From: JBAUHN01 sp049680295
GTDB taxonomy: Bacteria; Pseudomonadota; Alphaproteobacteria; Rhodobacterales; Rhodobacteraceae
DNA length: 42,860 nucleotides
Reading direction: 5' to 3'
Assembly (NCBI GenBank): GCA_049680295.1
Contig: JBAUHN010000457.1
Location: 1 to 42,860, forward strand
The number at the start of each line of letters is the position of its first letter. Position 1 is the first letter of the stretch. Positions 17,496-25,419 of the stretch are shown piece after piece. The position numbers and the translations under genes are program-made. The notes below the pieces were generated by a model. The model was not told the origin of the DNA. It worked only from the letters and a program-made list of their open reading frames with translations, and ran no database searches.

Positions 17496-18478
17496 TGCCA
17501 GTACCTGCACCAAACCTATACCCCGATTTCAACACGATCCGCCTTAGCCACGTGTGCCTGAACGTGAAGGACCTTGCCACCAGCAAGACATTCTACACTG
17601 ATATCATCGGCCTTCAGGTCACGGACGAAAACGACACCCACGTCTACCTGCGTGCCATGGAAGAACGGGGGCATCACTGCATCATCCTGCAAAAGTCCGA
17701 CCAGCCCGGCACCGTTGAGGTGATGGGGTTCAAAACCTTTGATGAGGAAGATCTGGACCGCGCCGAGAGCTATTTCAAAGCCAAAGGTCGCCCGACGTCT
17801 TGGGTTGAACGCCCCTATCAAGGCAAAACACTGCTGACCTCTGACAACATGGGCATTCCACTGGAATTCTACCATAAGATGGATCGCCTTGCCCCCATTC
17901 ACCAGAAATACGCGCTCTATCGCGGTGTAAAACCGCTGCGGATCGACCACTTCAACTGCTTTAGCCACGACGTTGATGCGTCGGTCGCGTTCTATTCGGA
18001 TTTCGGGTTCCGGGTGACGGAATACACCGAAGACGATGACAGCAAAAGACTGTGGGCGGCGTGGATGCACCGCAAAGGCGGCGTGCACGACATGGCCTTT
18101 ACTAACGGCACGGGACCACGGATGCATCATGTTGCATTTTGGGTGCCGACACCGCTGAACATCATTGATCTGCTCGATCTGATGGCGACGACAGGCTATA
18201 TTGACAATATCGAACGCGGGCCCGGTCGCCACGGCATTTCCAACGCCTTCTTCCTCTATGTTCTTGACCCCGATGGACACCGGATTGAGATCTATTGTTC
18301 GGATTATCAGACGGTCGACCCTGATCTGGAGCCGATCAAATGGGACCTGCAAGACCCACAGCGGCAAACGCTTTGGGGTGCGAAAGCCCCTGAAAGCTGG
18401 TTCAAGCACGGCACGAAATTTGTCGGCGTCGACACCAAGGATTCCGACATCAAGGCCAGCCCAATCATCGCGCCCTGA
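17495..18478 (+). CDS. hpaD: 3,4-dihydroxyphenylacetate 2,3-dioxygenase
   Basis: A 327-aa type I extradiol dioxygenase built of vicinal-oxygen-chelate modules. It cleaves homoprotocatechuate next to the ring hydroxyls using Fe(II) or Mn(II). Metal ligands are visible as H152 (RIDHFNCF), H211 or H212 (RMHHVAFW) and E265 (GHRIEIYCSDY), in the spacing known for Brevibacterium HPCD (H155, H214, E267). The N-terminal module (RLSHVCLNVKDL) is the usual non-catalytic half. AGGAG precedes the start. It belongs to the VOC-type rather than the LigB-type HpaD found in E. coli. Confidence 0.94.
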   Translation: MPVPAPNLYPDFNTIRLSHVCLNVKDLATSKTFYTDIIGLQVTDENDTHVYLRAMEERGHHCIILQKSDQPGTVEVMGFKTFDEEDLDRAESYFKAKGRPTSWVERPYQGKTLLTSDNMGIPLEFYHKMDRLAPIHQKYALYRGVKPLRIDHFNCFSHDVDASVAFYSDFGFRVTEYTEDDDSKRLWAAWMHRKGGVHDMAFTNGTGPRMHHVAFWVPTPLNIIDLLDLMATTGYIDNIERGPGRHGISNAFFLYVLDPDGHRIEIYCSDYQTVDPDLEPIKWDLQDPQRQTLWGAKAPESWFKHGTKFVGVDTKDSDIKASPIIAP

Positions 18479-18538
18479 TGAGCGCTGACATCAAAACATC
18501 TGCATCGGCGGTAGCTTCACCGCAAAAGGAGCCTGAAC

Positions 18539-19393
18539 ATGCGTTTCGCAACTTTTTCGTCTGGCGGTGAGACTTTCTATGGTGCCGTCACCGACGAAGG
18601 TATGATCGCGCTAAACAGCGATTTCCCCCAATGGCCCAGTTTGCTTGACGCTGTGCGCGCGGACGGGCTGGATGCTTTGGGGCAGGCGGCGAACGGCAAA
18701 CCCGCCAGCCACACCGATTTCGAATTTGAAATGGTATTGCCCCATGCGCCACGCATCCTGTGTGTCGGCGTGAATTTTCCAGACCGCAATGCCGAATACA
18801 AAGATGGGTCAGAGCAACCAAAATACATGTCCTTGTTTCCGCGTTTCGCAAGCGGGTTTACCGGTCATAATCGACCACTGATCCGACCGCCGGAAAACAA
18901 AACACTGGACTATGAAGGTGAGGTTGCGATCGTCATCGGCAAGGCGGGCCGCCGCATTACGCAAGCGGACGCCTATGATCATATTTGCGCGCTGACCCTG
19001 TGCAACGAAGGTACGATACGCGATTGGGTGCGTCATGCGAAGTTCAACGTGACCCAAGGCAAGAATTGGGACAATTCAGGCGCGATTGGCCCGTGGTTGG
19101 TGCCTTTCACCGACGCCAAACAGCTGGACGATGCACGGATTTTGACCCGAGTGAACGGCGAGGTTCGCCAAGATGATGTGCTGTCGCGTATGATGCACCC
19201 TATTCGGCGCGAGATCGAATATATCTCGACATTCATGACCCTTCAGCCCGGCGATATTATCGTGACTGGAACGCCCACAGGGTCCGGTGCGCGGCTGGAC
19301 CCGCCACAATACCTTAAACCCGGAGATGTGGTGGAAGTTGAGGTGAATAGCATCGGCACTCTGCGCAATACCGTCGCGGACGAAGTGTTATGA
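18539..19393 (+). CDS. hpaG: Fumarylacetoacetate-hydrolase-family decarboxylase/isomerase of the homoprotocatechuate pathway
   Basis: A 284-aa FAH-family protein. In the pathway, HpaG decarboxylates 5-oxopent-3-ene-1,2,5-tricarboxylate and isomerises the product to 2-oxohept-3-ene-1,7-dioate. E. coli HpaG is a double-length fusion, while here there is one FAH domain with an N-terminal extension. Metal-site residues are in LDYEGEVAIVIG (ExE) and CNEGTIRDW, where the common ND is NE. The end carries VTGTPTGSG and LKPGDVVEVEV. AAGGAG is upstream of ATG 18539, and the stop overlaps hpaH as ATGA. Function is assigned from position; an acylpyruvase role cannot be excluded. Confidence 0.82.
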   Translation: MRFATFSSGGETFYGAVTDEGMIALNSDFPQWPSLLDAVRADGLDALGQAANGKPASHTDFEFEMVLPHAPRILCVGVNFPDRNAEYKDGSEQPKYMSLFPRFASGFTGHNRPLIRPPENKTLDYEGEVAIVIGKAGRRITQADAYDHICALTLCNEGTIRDWVRHAKFNVTQGKNWDNSGAIGPWLVPFTDAKQLDDARILTRVNGEVRQDDVLSRMMHPIRREIEYISTFMTLQPGDIIVTGTPTGSGARLDPPQYLKPGDVVEVEVNSIGTLRNTVADEVL

Positions 19394-20190
19394 CCCCGCA
19401 AGACCACGCCCAGGCCGCCAAAGATCTACTGGCAGCGGAAAAATCGGGCAAACAGATTGGGCTGTTAACCAAGGCCCACCCGGACATGGGAATGGATGAT
19501 GCCTATGCGGTACAAAACGCGATCTATCGCGCCAAATTGGCCGCAGGCCGCCGGGTCATCGGCTGGAAGATCGGGCTGACATCCAAGGCGATGCAATACG
19601 CGCTGAACATCAACATTCCTGACAGCGGAATTTTGTTCGACGATATGCTATTCGAGCATGGCGCCACAGTGCCAAAGGGTCGCTTTATTCAGCCGCGCGT
19701 TGAGGCCGAAATTGCCTTTGTGTTAAAGGCACCTCTGGGCGGAGCTGACGTCAGTCGCGAAGAGGTTATTGCGGCCACGGACTATGTAGCCCCGTCGATT
19801 GAAATCCTGGATACGCGTATTTTACGGGCCGACCCAAACACCGGCGAAACACGAAAAGTTTTTGACACGATCAGCGATAATGCCGCCAACGCTGGTGTCG
19901 TGCTGGGGGCAGAACGACATGCGATAAATGCTTGCGATCTGCGCTGGGTTGGGGCGATCACGTCACGAACCGGCGAGGTCGAAGAAACAGGCCTTGGGGC
20001 AGGTGTGCTGAACGACCCTGTCGAAAGCGTTGTCTGGCTGGCCCGACGCATGGCACAATATGGTCAAACTATTGAGCCGGGGCAGATCATTCTGAGCGGC
20101 AGCTTTATCCGGCCTGTTGAATGCCCATCAGGGTCGCATATCACGGCTGATTTTGGTTCCTTCGGTAGCGTGGAAATTGCATTCGCCTAA
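19390..20190 (+). CDS. hpaH: 2-oxo-hept-4-ene-1,7-dioate hydratase
   Basis: A 266-aa protein of the MhpD/HpaH hydratase family, which adds water to the 2-oxo-heptenedioate formed by HpaG. Family marks are VIGWKIGLTSKAMQ, the metal-binding ExE in VEAEIAFVLKAPL, YVAPSIEILDTRI and the C-terminal GQIILSGSFIRPVE. The length matches HpaH (about 265). It is the last gene of the hpa run. The aldolase HpaI that would split the product to pyruvate and succinate semialdehyde is not in this window. Confidence 0.92.
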   Translation: MTPQDHAQAAKDLLAAEKSGKQIGLLTKAHPDMGMDDAYAVQNAIYRAKLAAGRRVIGWKIGLTSKAMQYALNINIPDSGILFDDMLFEHGATVPKGRFIQPRVEAEIAFVLKAPLGGADVSREEVIAATDYVAPSIEILDTRILRADPNTGETRKVFDTISDNAANAGVVLGAERHAINACDLRWVGAITSRTGEVEETGLGAGVLNDPVESVVWLARRMAQYGQTIEPGQIILSGSFIRPVECPSGSHITADFGSFGSVEIAFA

Positions 20191-20389
20191 AGGGCACAAC
20201 GGTCATTATCATCCCAATCGTCGCGGACCAAACCGGTGCAATATCGTCATCACCGGCGACACGGTGCTTGGCGTTTTGGAACAATTCTTGATGTGTCACG
20301 CAAAGGCACGTCGCCTGATCGGTGACATGCCTGAAACAGGGATACATCGGCGTGAAACGCGTGTTATTTTGCGGATTAGGGGGGTGCTG

Positions 20390-21040
20390 TCAGTCGAAAG
20401 ATGCCAGCAGGTCCATTGCCGTGACGTGATCAAACTGCACGTGGCTGGCCATCAAATGTGCGGCCTGCGCGCTTTGACGGTCCAGAATGGCTGTAGCAAT
20501 CTGACGATGCTCGCGGGCTGATGCCTCGATCACGCCTGCAAACCGATAGCGCGCGCGGTAATAGGCCATCAATTTGCGGGCGTTGGATTTGACCAAATCC
20601 AACAGAAATGCGTTACCTGCCGCCTCGGCCACAGTCCGGTGAAATGCGAGGTTAAGCTGGTAGTATGCAGCCGTGTCGCCATTACCCTTTGACGCAAAAT
20701 GATCTTCGCAATCACACACCGCGCGTTCTAAGTTGCGACCCCGTTCCGGCGACAAACGCCGTGCGGCCAGCGCTGCGGCCTGAGCTTCCAGACTGGCGTG
20801 AACTTCGAGGATCGCAAGGAATTCTTCTAACGTTGGTTTGAAGACGATTGCCCCCTTGCGGGGCAAACGCTGAACCAAACCGTGCGCTTCCAGCTTAAGC
20901 AACGCCTCGCGGACAGGGGTGCGGGAAATGCCAAGGCGCTGTTGCAAGACATCCTCGGCGATCACGTCGCCCGGATCCAGCTGACCGTCGTCGATCTGGA
21001 GTAGGATGTCTTGGATAACGGTTTCGCTTTGGCCGCTCAT
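20390..21040 (-). CDS. GntR-family regulator (FCD/FadR type)
   Basis: A 216-aa protein with a GntR winged HTH at the N-terminus (DGQLDPGDVIAEDVLQQRLG, then SRTPVREALLKLEAHGLVQ) and an all-helical FCD effector domain (FHRTVAEAAGN, LVKSNARKLMAYYR, EHRQIATAI with metal-type histidines). ATG 21040 begins one base after the ferredoxin stop, so it is the last gene of the P450-GS-ferredoxin operon; the upstream in-frame start at 21058 would overlap the ferredoxin gene. FCD regulators often bind carboxylate intermediates, so a pathway acid is a likely effector. It may control its own operon and the convergent hpa genes. Confidence 0.9.
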   Translation of the reverse strand: MSGQSETVIQDILLQIDDGQLDPGDVIAEDVLQQRLGISRTPVREALLKLEAHGLVQRLPRKGAIVFKPTLEEFLAILEVHASLEAQAAALAARRLSPERGRNLERAVCDCEDHFASKGNGDTAAYYQLNLAFHRTVAEAAGNAFLLDLVKSNARKLMAYYRARYRFAGVIEASAREHRQIATAILDRQSAQAAHLMASHVQFDHVTAMDLLASFD

Positions 21041-21041
21041 C

Positions 21042-21356
21042 TTAGACCGTGGGCACAATCAGGTGCAGACCATCAAGATCAGCCGACATCGTGATCTGGC
21101 ACGACAACCGGCTGGTTGGCGCGCGCTCGGCCTCGGTCACGTCAAGCATCGCATCCTCGAAATCGCCAGCCTCGCCGGTTTTGGCGGCCCAGTCCGGGGC
21201 GACGAGAACATGGCAGGTCGCACATGAAAGGGTGCCGCCGCATTCTCCGACCACGTTGGGGATGACGTTGGCAACCGCGGCCTCCATCATAGTTGTGCCT
21301 TCGGCCACTTCGGCAGTTTTCTGGGTGCCATCGGGCAATGTCCACGTGACGTGCAT
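21042..21356 (-). CDS. [2Fe-2S] ferredoxin, adrenodoxin type
   Basis: A 104-aa electron carrier. The cluster cysteines are C39, C45, C48 and C86 (GECGGTLSCATCHV and SRLSCQI), in the C-x5-C-x2-C-x37-C spacing of adrenodoxin/putidaredoxin-type ferredoxins. The C-terminal LHLIVPT block is also typical. Its natural role is to pass electrons from an FAD-containing reductase to a class I bacterial P450, and the P450 is two genes upstream in the same operon. No ferredoxin reductase gene is present in the window. The start follows AAGGACC, nine bases after the GS-like stop. Confidence 0.94.
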   Translation of the reverse strand: MHVTWTLPDGTQKTAEVAEGTTMMEAAVANVIPNVVGECGGTLSCATCHVLVAPDWAAKTGEAGDFEDAMLDVTEAERAPTSRLSCQITMSADLDGLHLIVPTV

Positions 21357-21365
21357 AACGGGTCC

Positions 21366-22655
21366 TTAAATGAAGTTGATGTAGAAATCGCGCAGACCGG
21401 AGGTGTCGAGATCCGCTGTCTTCTCTGCTTCGACCCGGCGCATGAAAATCTGATTGTCGACCAGGTCCTGCCCGACAGCCGCACATAGCGCGGTGTCAGC
21501 AGCCAGATCATCCATGGCGGCAGGCAGATTGTCTGCGACACCAGCCTCAGCGTCTGTATGTTCAAACCCGTCTCCGGTTTCGCGCGCAGGCAGGGCATAG
21601 CCGTTTTCCACGCCAAGCAATGCCGCCTGCAATACGGCGGCAACAGCCGTGTATGGATTTGCCGTAGCGTCCGCCATACGGTGTTCCAACCGTGATTTTT
21701 CACCACCTTCTGCAGTGACGCGCGTCGTTACATTGCGGTGGTCACCGCCCCAGTTTTGCCAATACCCTGACAGGCTGGCCGGTTGCAGACGTTTGTAGGA
21801 TTGGGCCGTTGGCGCCAAAAGCCCCGACAACGCCTTGTGGTGATGTATCAGACCCGCGACGCATCCCGTGGCCAGCCCGTTCATATGATCAGGACCACTT
21901 TGGCCATCTTTGCTAAGTGCATTTTTTCCATCCTTGTCCGTGAACGAAAAGTTGACATGCATGCCCGACCCGCCCGTGTCTTCGATGGGTTTGGGCAGGA
22001 ACGACAGGATAACCCCGTGTTCAAACGCCACTTCGCGGGCCAAAAGGCGGAACAGCACGATGTCATCCACGGCGTTTACCGCATCATCAAAAGTCAGCGT
22101 ATATTCAAATTGTGGCGCGTCGTATTCGGCTGTTATCATATCAATCTGGAAACCGGCCTTTTGTGCGGCATCCCAAATCGCGTTATTAAACCCCAACGGG
22201 TCGGTGCACGGCCCGGTACCATAAACCACCGCACCCGGTGCATCATAGGGCACAAGCGCGCCGTCGACGTTACGCTGAAATGCAAAGGCCTCCAACTCGA
22301 TCCCTACTTTAGGTGTCAAACCTTTGGCGCCCCATGCGGCAACTGCGCGGCGCAGCGCACCACGCGGGCAAAGCGGCAAGGGGGCGCCACTTGCATCAAA
22401 CAGATCACCCAAAACAATTTTGGTCCCGTCATGCCAGCTGTCGCGAATATCGTCATGGACCCAGCGCAATTCCATGTCGGGCAGGCCTTCCATCATCATG
22501 GACCCGGGCGAGGGCAACAGATCGCGGTCAAAATGCACCCCAAAAGTCGATTGGCAAAACCGCGTCTCATTGTCGCTGATTTTGGAGCTGGGCAGATATT
22601 TGCCCCGCACGATACTCAGATGATCACAAAAAATGGCGCGCAAACGGTTGGTCAT
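21366..22655 (-). CDS. Glutamine-synthetase-family ligase (gamma-glutamyl-amide synthetase-like)
   Basis: A 429-aa GS-superfamily protein. Active-site blocks are present: GIELEAFAF (first metal ExE), EYDAPQFEYTL (glutamate loop), GSGMHVNFSF (ATP-side motif, with Asn where GS usually has His), YWQNWGGDHRNVTTRV (phosphate/arginine segment) and RLEHRMADATANPYTA. The N-terminal domain is short (DHLSIVRGKYLP), as in the PuuA/GlnT-like group rather than housekeeping GlnA (about 470 aa, with a Tyr adenylylation loop, not seen here). It lies between a P450 and its ferredoxin, so ligation of glutamate to a non-ammonia amine is more likely than nitrogen assimilation. The amine is not identified. Confidence 0.85.
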   Translation of the reverse strand: MTNRLRAIFCDHLSIVRGKYLPSSKISDNETRFCQSTFGVHFDRDLLPSPGSMMMEGLPDMELRWVHDDIRDSWHDGTKIVLGDLFDASGAPLPLCPRGALRRAVAAWGAKGLTPKVGIELEAFAFQRNVDGALVPYDAPGAVVYGTGPCTDPLGFNNAIWDAAQKAGFQIDMITAEYDAPQFEYTLTFDDAVNAVDDIVLFRLLAREVAFEHGVILSFLPKPIEDTGGSGMHVNFSFTDKDGKNALSKDGQSGPDHMNGLATGCVAGLIHHHKALSGLLAPTAQSYKRLQPASLSGYWQNWGGDHRNVTTRVTAEGGEKSRLEHRMADATANPYTAVAAVLQAALLGVENGYALPARETGDGFEHTDAEAGVADNLPAAMDDLAADTALCAAVGQDLVDNQIFMRRVEAEKTADLDTSGLRDFYINFI

Positions 22656-22667
22656 AAAGAGATCCCT

Positions 22668-23924
22668 TTAGGATAATGTAACGGTAACCGGCAGCGATTT
22701 GATACCGCCTACAAAATTGGAACGCAGGAATTGATGTGGCCCTGCCGGTTCAATCGAAGTGATGCGTTTGGCAAGTTCTTCAAACAGCACCCGCACTTCC
22801 AGCCGGGCAAGCCACATGCCCAGACACACATGAGGACCGCCCTGACCAAACGACAGATGCGGGTTTGGCGCACGGCTAAGATTAACCCTGAAGGGATCGT
22901 CAAAAGCGGTGTCATCCCGGTTGCCCGAAGCAAACCAATACACAACCTTGTCGCCTGCTTTGATCGTTTTTCCGTGCATGTCAAAATCGCGCGTTGTCGT
23001 GCGGCGAAAATAGGTGGCGGGGGTGGCCCAGCGAATGATCTCGTCCGGGGCGGTGGCCATGACATCGCCGTCTTGCATCTGGCCCAGCAATTCAGGCTGG
23101 TGACACATTGCCTGTAGTCCGGCGGCGATGGAATACCGCGTGGTGTCATTGCCGGCAGCAACCAACAGACAAAAGAAGTTGCGGAACTCAAGGTCGCTAA
23201 TAACACTGCCATCAGGTCCGGGCTGCAAGACCATGTGCAAAATACCATTTGTATCTCCAGCTGCATTTTTGCGCGCCATCAGATCCTTGGCATAGTCATA
23301 CAGTTCGGCCCCGGCGGGCGAATTGAACGGCATCATCCGATAGGCGTCGGTCTGCATTTTGTCCAACACATGATCGGTGAAATCCGGATCGGTATTGGCA
23401 ATCAGCGCATCGCCTTTTTGGACCAGCCACGGTAAGTCTTCCTCTGGCGTGCCTAGGATCTGACCCAGCATGCGCATCGGCAACTCGCGGGCAATCATCT
23501 TGGTCGCGTCAAAGGTGCCCAGCGGCAAGGCCGCATCCAGCACCCTAACGCAGATGTCGCGCACCTGCCCTTCGAAACCTGCGATGACGGGTTTTGAAAA
23601 CGCTTTGGCCACCTTTATGCGGGTTTGCATATGCTCCGGCGGATCGGTTTCCTGAAACGTGCGCCGCGCCATGTATTCGTCGTGCGTCTGATCTTCGATA
23701 CGAATGCCCTGCGCCGACGACAGCAGGTCTGCCTGTTTGTTCAATGCCAGAATATCCGCATGACGGGTGACAGACCAATATCCCAACCCATGTGCATTCT
23801 CGGTCCAATGCATCGGGTCCTTACGCCGCAGCCGCGCAAAAGTGTTATGCGGTGCGCCGTTGACAAAGGTATCTTGGCTGGAAAGGTCCGCATGCCCATC
23901 ATCGTTCGGAATCCAGATGGTCAT
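22668..23924 (-). CDS. Cytochrome P450 monooxygenase
   Basis: A 418-aa soluble bacterial P450. The I-helix oxygen-activation motif is AAGNDTT (256-262), the K-helix ExxR is EIIR (295-298), and the heme-cysteine loop is FGQGGPHVCLG with ligand C367. Spacing of eight residues from Phe to Cys, with a GGPH turn, resembles CYP124/125/142-type loops rather than CYP101-type. There is no membrane anchor, as expected. It is first in an operon with a GS-like ligase and an adrenodoxin-type ferredoxin. GGAAG precedes the ATG. The substrate is unknown; hydroxylation or dealkylation of an aromatic or glutamylated amine is inferred from neighbours. Confidence 0.95.
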   Translation of the reverse strand: MTIWIPNDDGHADLSSQDTFVNGAPHNTFARLRRKDPMHWTENAHGLGYWSVTRHADILALNKQADLLSSAQGIRIEDQTHDEYMARRTFQETDPPEHMQTRIKVAKAFSKPVIAGFEGQVRDICVRVLDAALPLGTFDATKMIARELPMRMLGQILGTPEEDLPWLVQKGDALIANTDPDFTDHVLDKMQTDAYRMMPFNSPAGAELYDYAKDLMARKNAAGDTNGILHMVLQPGPDGSVISDLEFRNFFCLLVAAGNDTTRYSIAAGLQAMCHQPELLGQMQDGDVMATAPDEIIRWATPATYFRRTTTRDFDMHGKTIKAGDKVVYWFASGNRDDTAFDDPFRVNLSRAPNPHLSFGQGGPHVCLGMWLARLEVRVLFEELAKRITSIEPAGPHQFLRSNFVGGIKSLPVTVTLS

Positions 23925-23996
23925 TTATGCTTCCATGTATATTTAAGATGTGTCAAAATATATTAACAACTCTCATCCACCTGTAAAGGGCTAAAA
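23925..23996. promoter_or_regulatory. Divergent promoter region between P450 operon and amidotransferase
   Basis: This 72-base A/T-rich spacer must hold promoters for both arms. A weak inverted pair TATATT (23938-23943) and AATATA (23957-23962) spans it, and the reverse strand contains a TTGACA box inside the region. No confident -10 pairing or strong operator could be drawn. The shared spacer suggests joint control of the P450-GS-ferredoxin operon and the amidotransferase. Confidence 0.4.
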
Positions 23997-24725
23997 ATGC
24001 ACATCGCAATTCTGATGACAAATACCGACGAGACGGCATTCGCCCAGCGTCATGCAAAAGATGGCGAAAAATTCGCAGCCCTGTTTCACCGCGCGCGCCC
24101 CGATTGGACGTTTGACGTATATTCCGTCAAGGATGACGTTTTCCCAACGACGTTTGAAGGCGTGGACGGTGTTGTCATCACCGGAAGCCCTGCGTCGGCA
24201 AGGGATGACGCCGGCTGGATTCCAAAACTCGAAACACTGATCCGCGCCCTACATAATGTTCGCATGCCGATGTTTGGCGCCTGTTTCGGGCATCAGGTCA
24301 TTGCGACGGCACTGGGTGGCAAGGTGGAATTGAACCCCGAAGGTTGGGTGCTTGGCGCTGTGACAACAACGGATATCGCCGAGGGCACGGGGATGTCGTT
24401 TTATGCTGCACACAAAGAACAAGTATCTCAGTTGCCGAAAGGTGCCATGCCGGTCGCAAAGTCGCCAAACTGCGCCACGGCTGGTTTTTCCATCGGCGAT
24501 CACATCCTTACAACGCAATACCACCCGGAAATTACGACTGAATTTATGGCCGCCTTGATCACCGAATTGCGCGCAGACCTGGGCGACAAGATTTCGGACC
24601 AGGCTGAAGCTTCGCTTGCGACAGATGTCGATACTGACAGCCTGGCCGCCTGGGCCGCCACCTTCCTAGAGGAAGCGTCAAGCCGGGCAAAAACAGATCG
24701 CCCCAAAACCCCCGCGTCGGAATGA
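23997..24725 (+). CDS. Class I glutamine-amidotransferase-like protein
   Basis: A 242-aa GATase1-fold protein. The catalytic triad is visible: Cys96 in the elbow FGACFGHQ, and His176 and Glu178 in QYHPEI. It stands alone without a synthetase domain, like the GuaA-type stand-alone GATases and like AtdA2/TdnT of aniline catabolism, which are paired with a GS-like ligase and act on gamma-glutamyl amides. Here the GS-like ligase is encoded divergently across a 72-base promoter. Hydrolysis of a gamma-glutamyl amide is therefore the favoured role, by inference. AAAGGG precedes the ATG. The last 50 or so residues form an Ala/Asp-rich helical tail. Confidence 0.88.
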   Translation: MHIAILMTNTDETAFAQRHAKDGEKFAALFHRARPDWTFDVYSVKDDVFPTTFEGVDGVVITGSPASARDDAGWIPKLETLIRALHNVRMPMFGACFGHQVIATALGGKVELNPEGWVLGAVTTTDIAEGTGMSFYAAHKEQVSQLPKGAMPVAKSPNCATAGFSIGDHILTTQYHPEITTEFMAALITELRADLGDKISDQAEASLATDVDTDSLAAWAATFLEEASSRAKTDRPKTPASE

Positions 24726-24737
24726 CATGGCCGGGAG

Positions 24738-25343
24738 TTACCGGGCTTTTGCCGATTGCGTCTTCGATATCGGCTGCTTTGGTTTGATGCATCCAAGCAA
24801 GTTCGTCGTGATCTTCAGAAGTTCGATCCACGCCTCAACGTTCAAAGTCTGCGCTTCGGTAAGGCTCGCCCGGTAATCCTGCCCGCGCGCCGTTAATGCT
24901 TTGTGCAGCGCCTTCAATTCGCCAATGGCAGCACAAGCAGTGGCCACGTCATTGCTACGCGCCGCACCAATGCCCTTGGCAAACCAGCGCATTGCAACCG
25001 TCTGTGGAAACTTTTCCCATGGGAATCCCGAATACATTTCCGGCGAAAGCGCTGCGGCTTCGGATCATTTTTCTTGCTCAAGAAGACGTCGGACTGGGGA
25101 CGCTGCCCGTGCATAGGCACCACCAAAACTGACTTGATGGTTGTCCATTGCCAACATTTCATCAATCAGTGCCATTGCTTGATCTGGCTGTCCCAATTGA
25201 AGGTAGCCATACACCATATAGCCAATAGCGTGGATGTAGTGCGTCTGGACGACATCGCCTGTCTGTGCGAGCGCGGCCTGCGCAGAGCGACGATTTAGGT
25301 CGATTGATTATTCCCAATCACCCGTCCGTGTGAAAGATGCTGT
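24738..25343 (-). pseudogene. TPR-repeat protein, decayed with in-frame stops
   Basis: One reverse frame reads TGDWE, stop TAA (25308-25310), then SIDLNRRSAQAALAQTGD and HYIHAIGYMVYGYLQLGQ with AMALIDEML. This is followed by RRLLEQEK, stop TGA (25065-25067), and SEAAALSPEMYSGFPWEKF with AMRWFAKGIGAARSND. This is a continuous tetratricopeptide-like helical protein broken by two stops; the TGA falls where a Trp (TGG) would fit the pattern. The N-terminal part beyond 25343 is not recognisable. The repeat pattern (LGQPDQAMALIDEM) supports TPR helices. Probably non-functional. Confidence 0.6.
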
Positions 25344-25419
25344 GCTACCCAAAGCTAATATTTTTCTAACGAAACTAAAACGCACCGTTGAGCGATCACC
25401 CTTGAGCTTTTGGCTTCTA

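Noticed and set aside
20191..20389. Possible hairpin terminators between the convergent hpaH and GntR genes (for example CACCG/CGGTG and TGTCAC/GTGACA pairs).
   Set aside because: Stems are short, loops long or not followed by a T tract, so they do not look like intrinsic terminators.
21366..22655. GS-like gene read as housekeeping glutamine synthetase (glnA).
   Set aside because: It is shorter, lacks a visible adenylylation-type tyrosine loop, has an Asn in the usual GMHxH block and sits in a P450 operon rather than with glnB.
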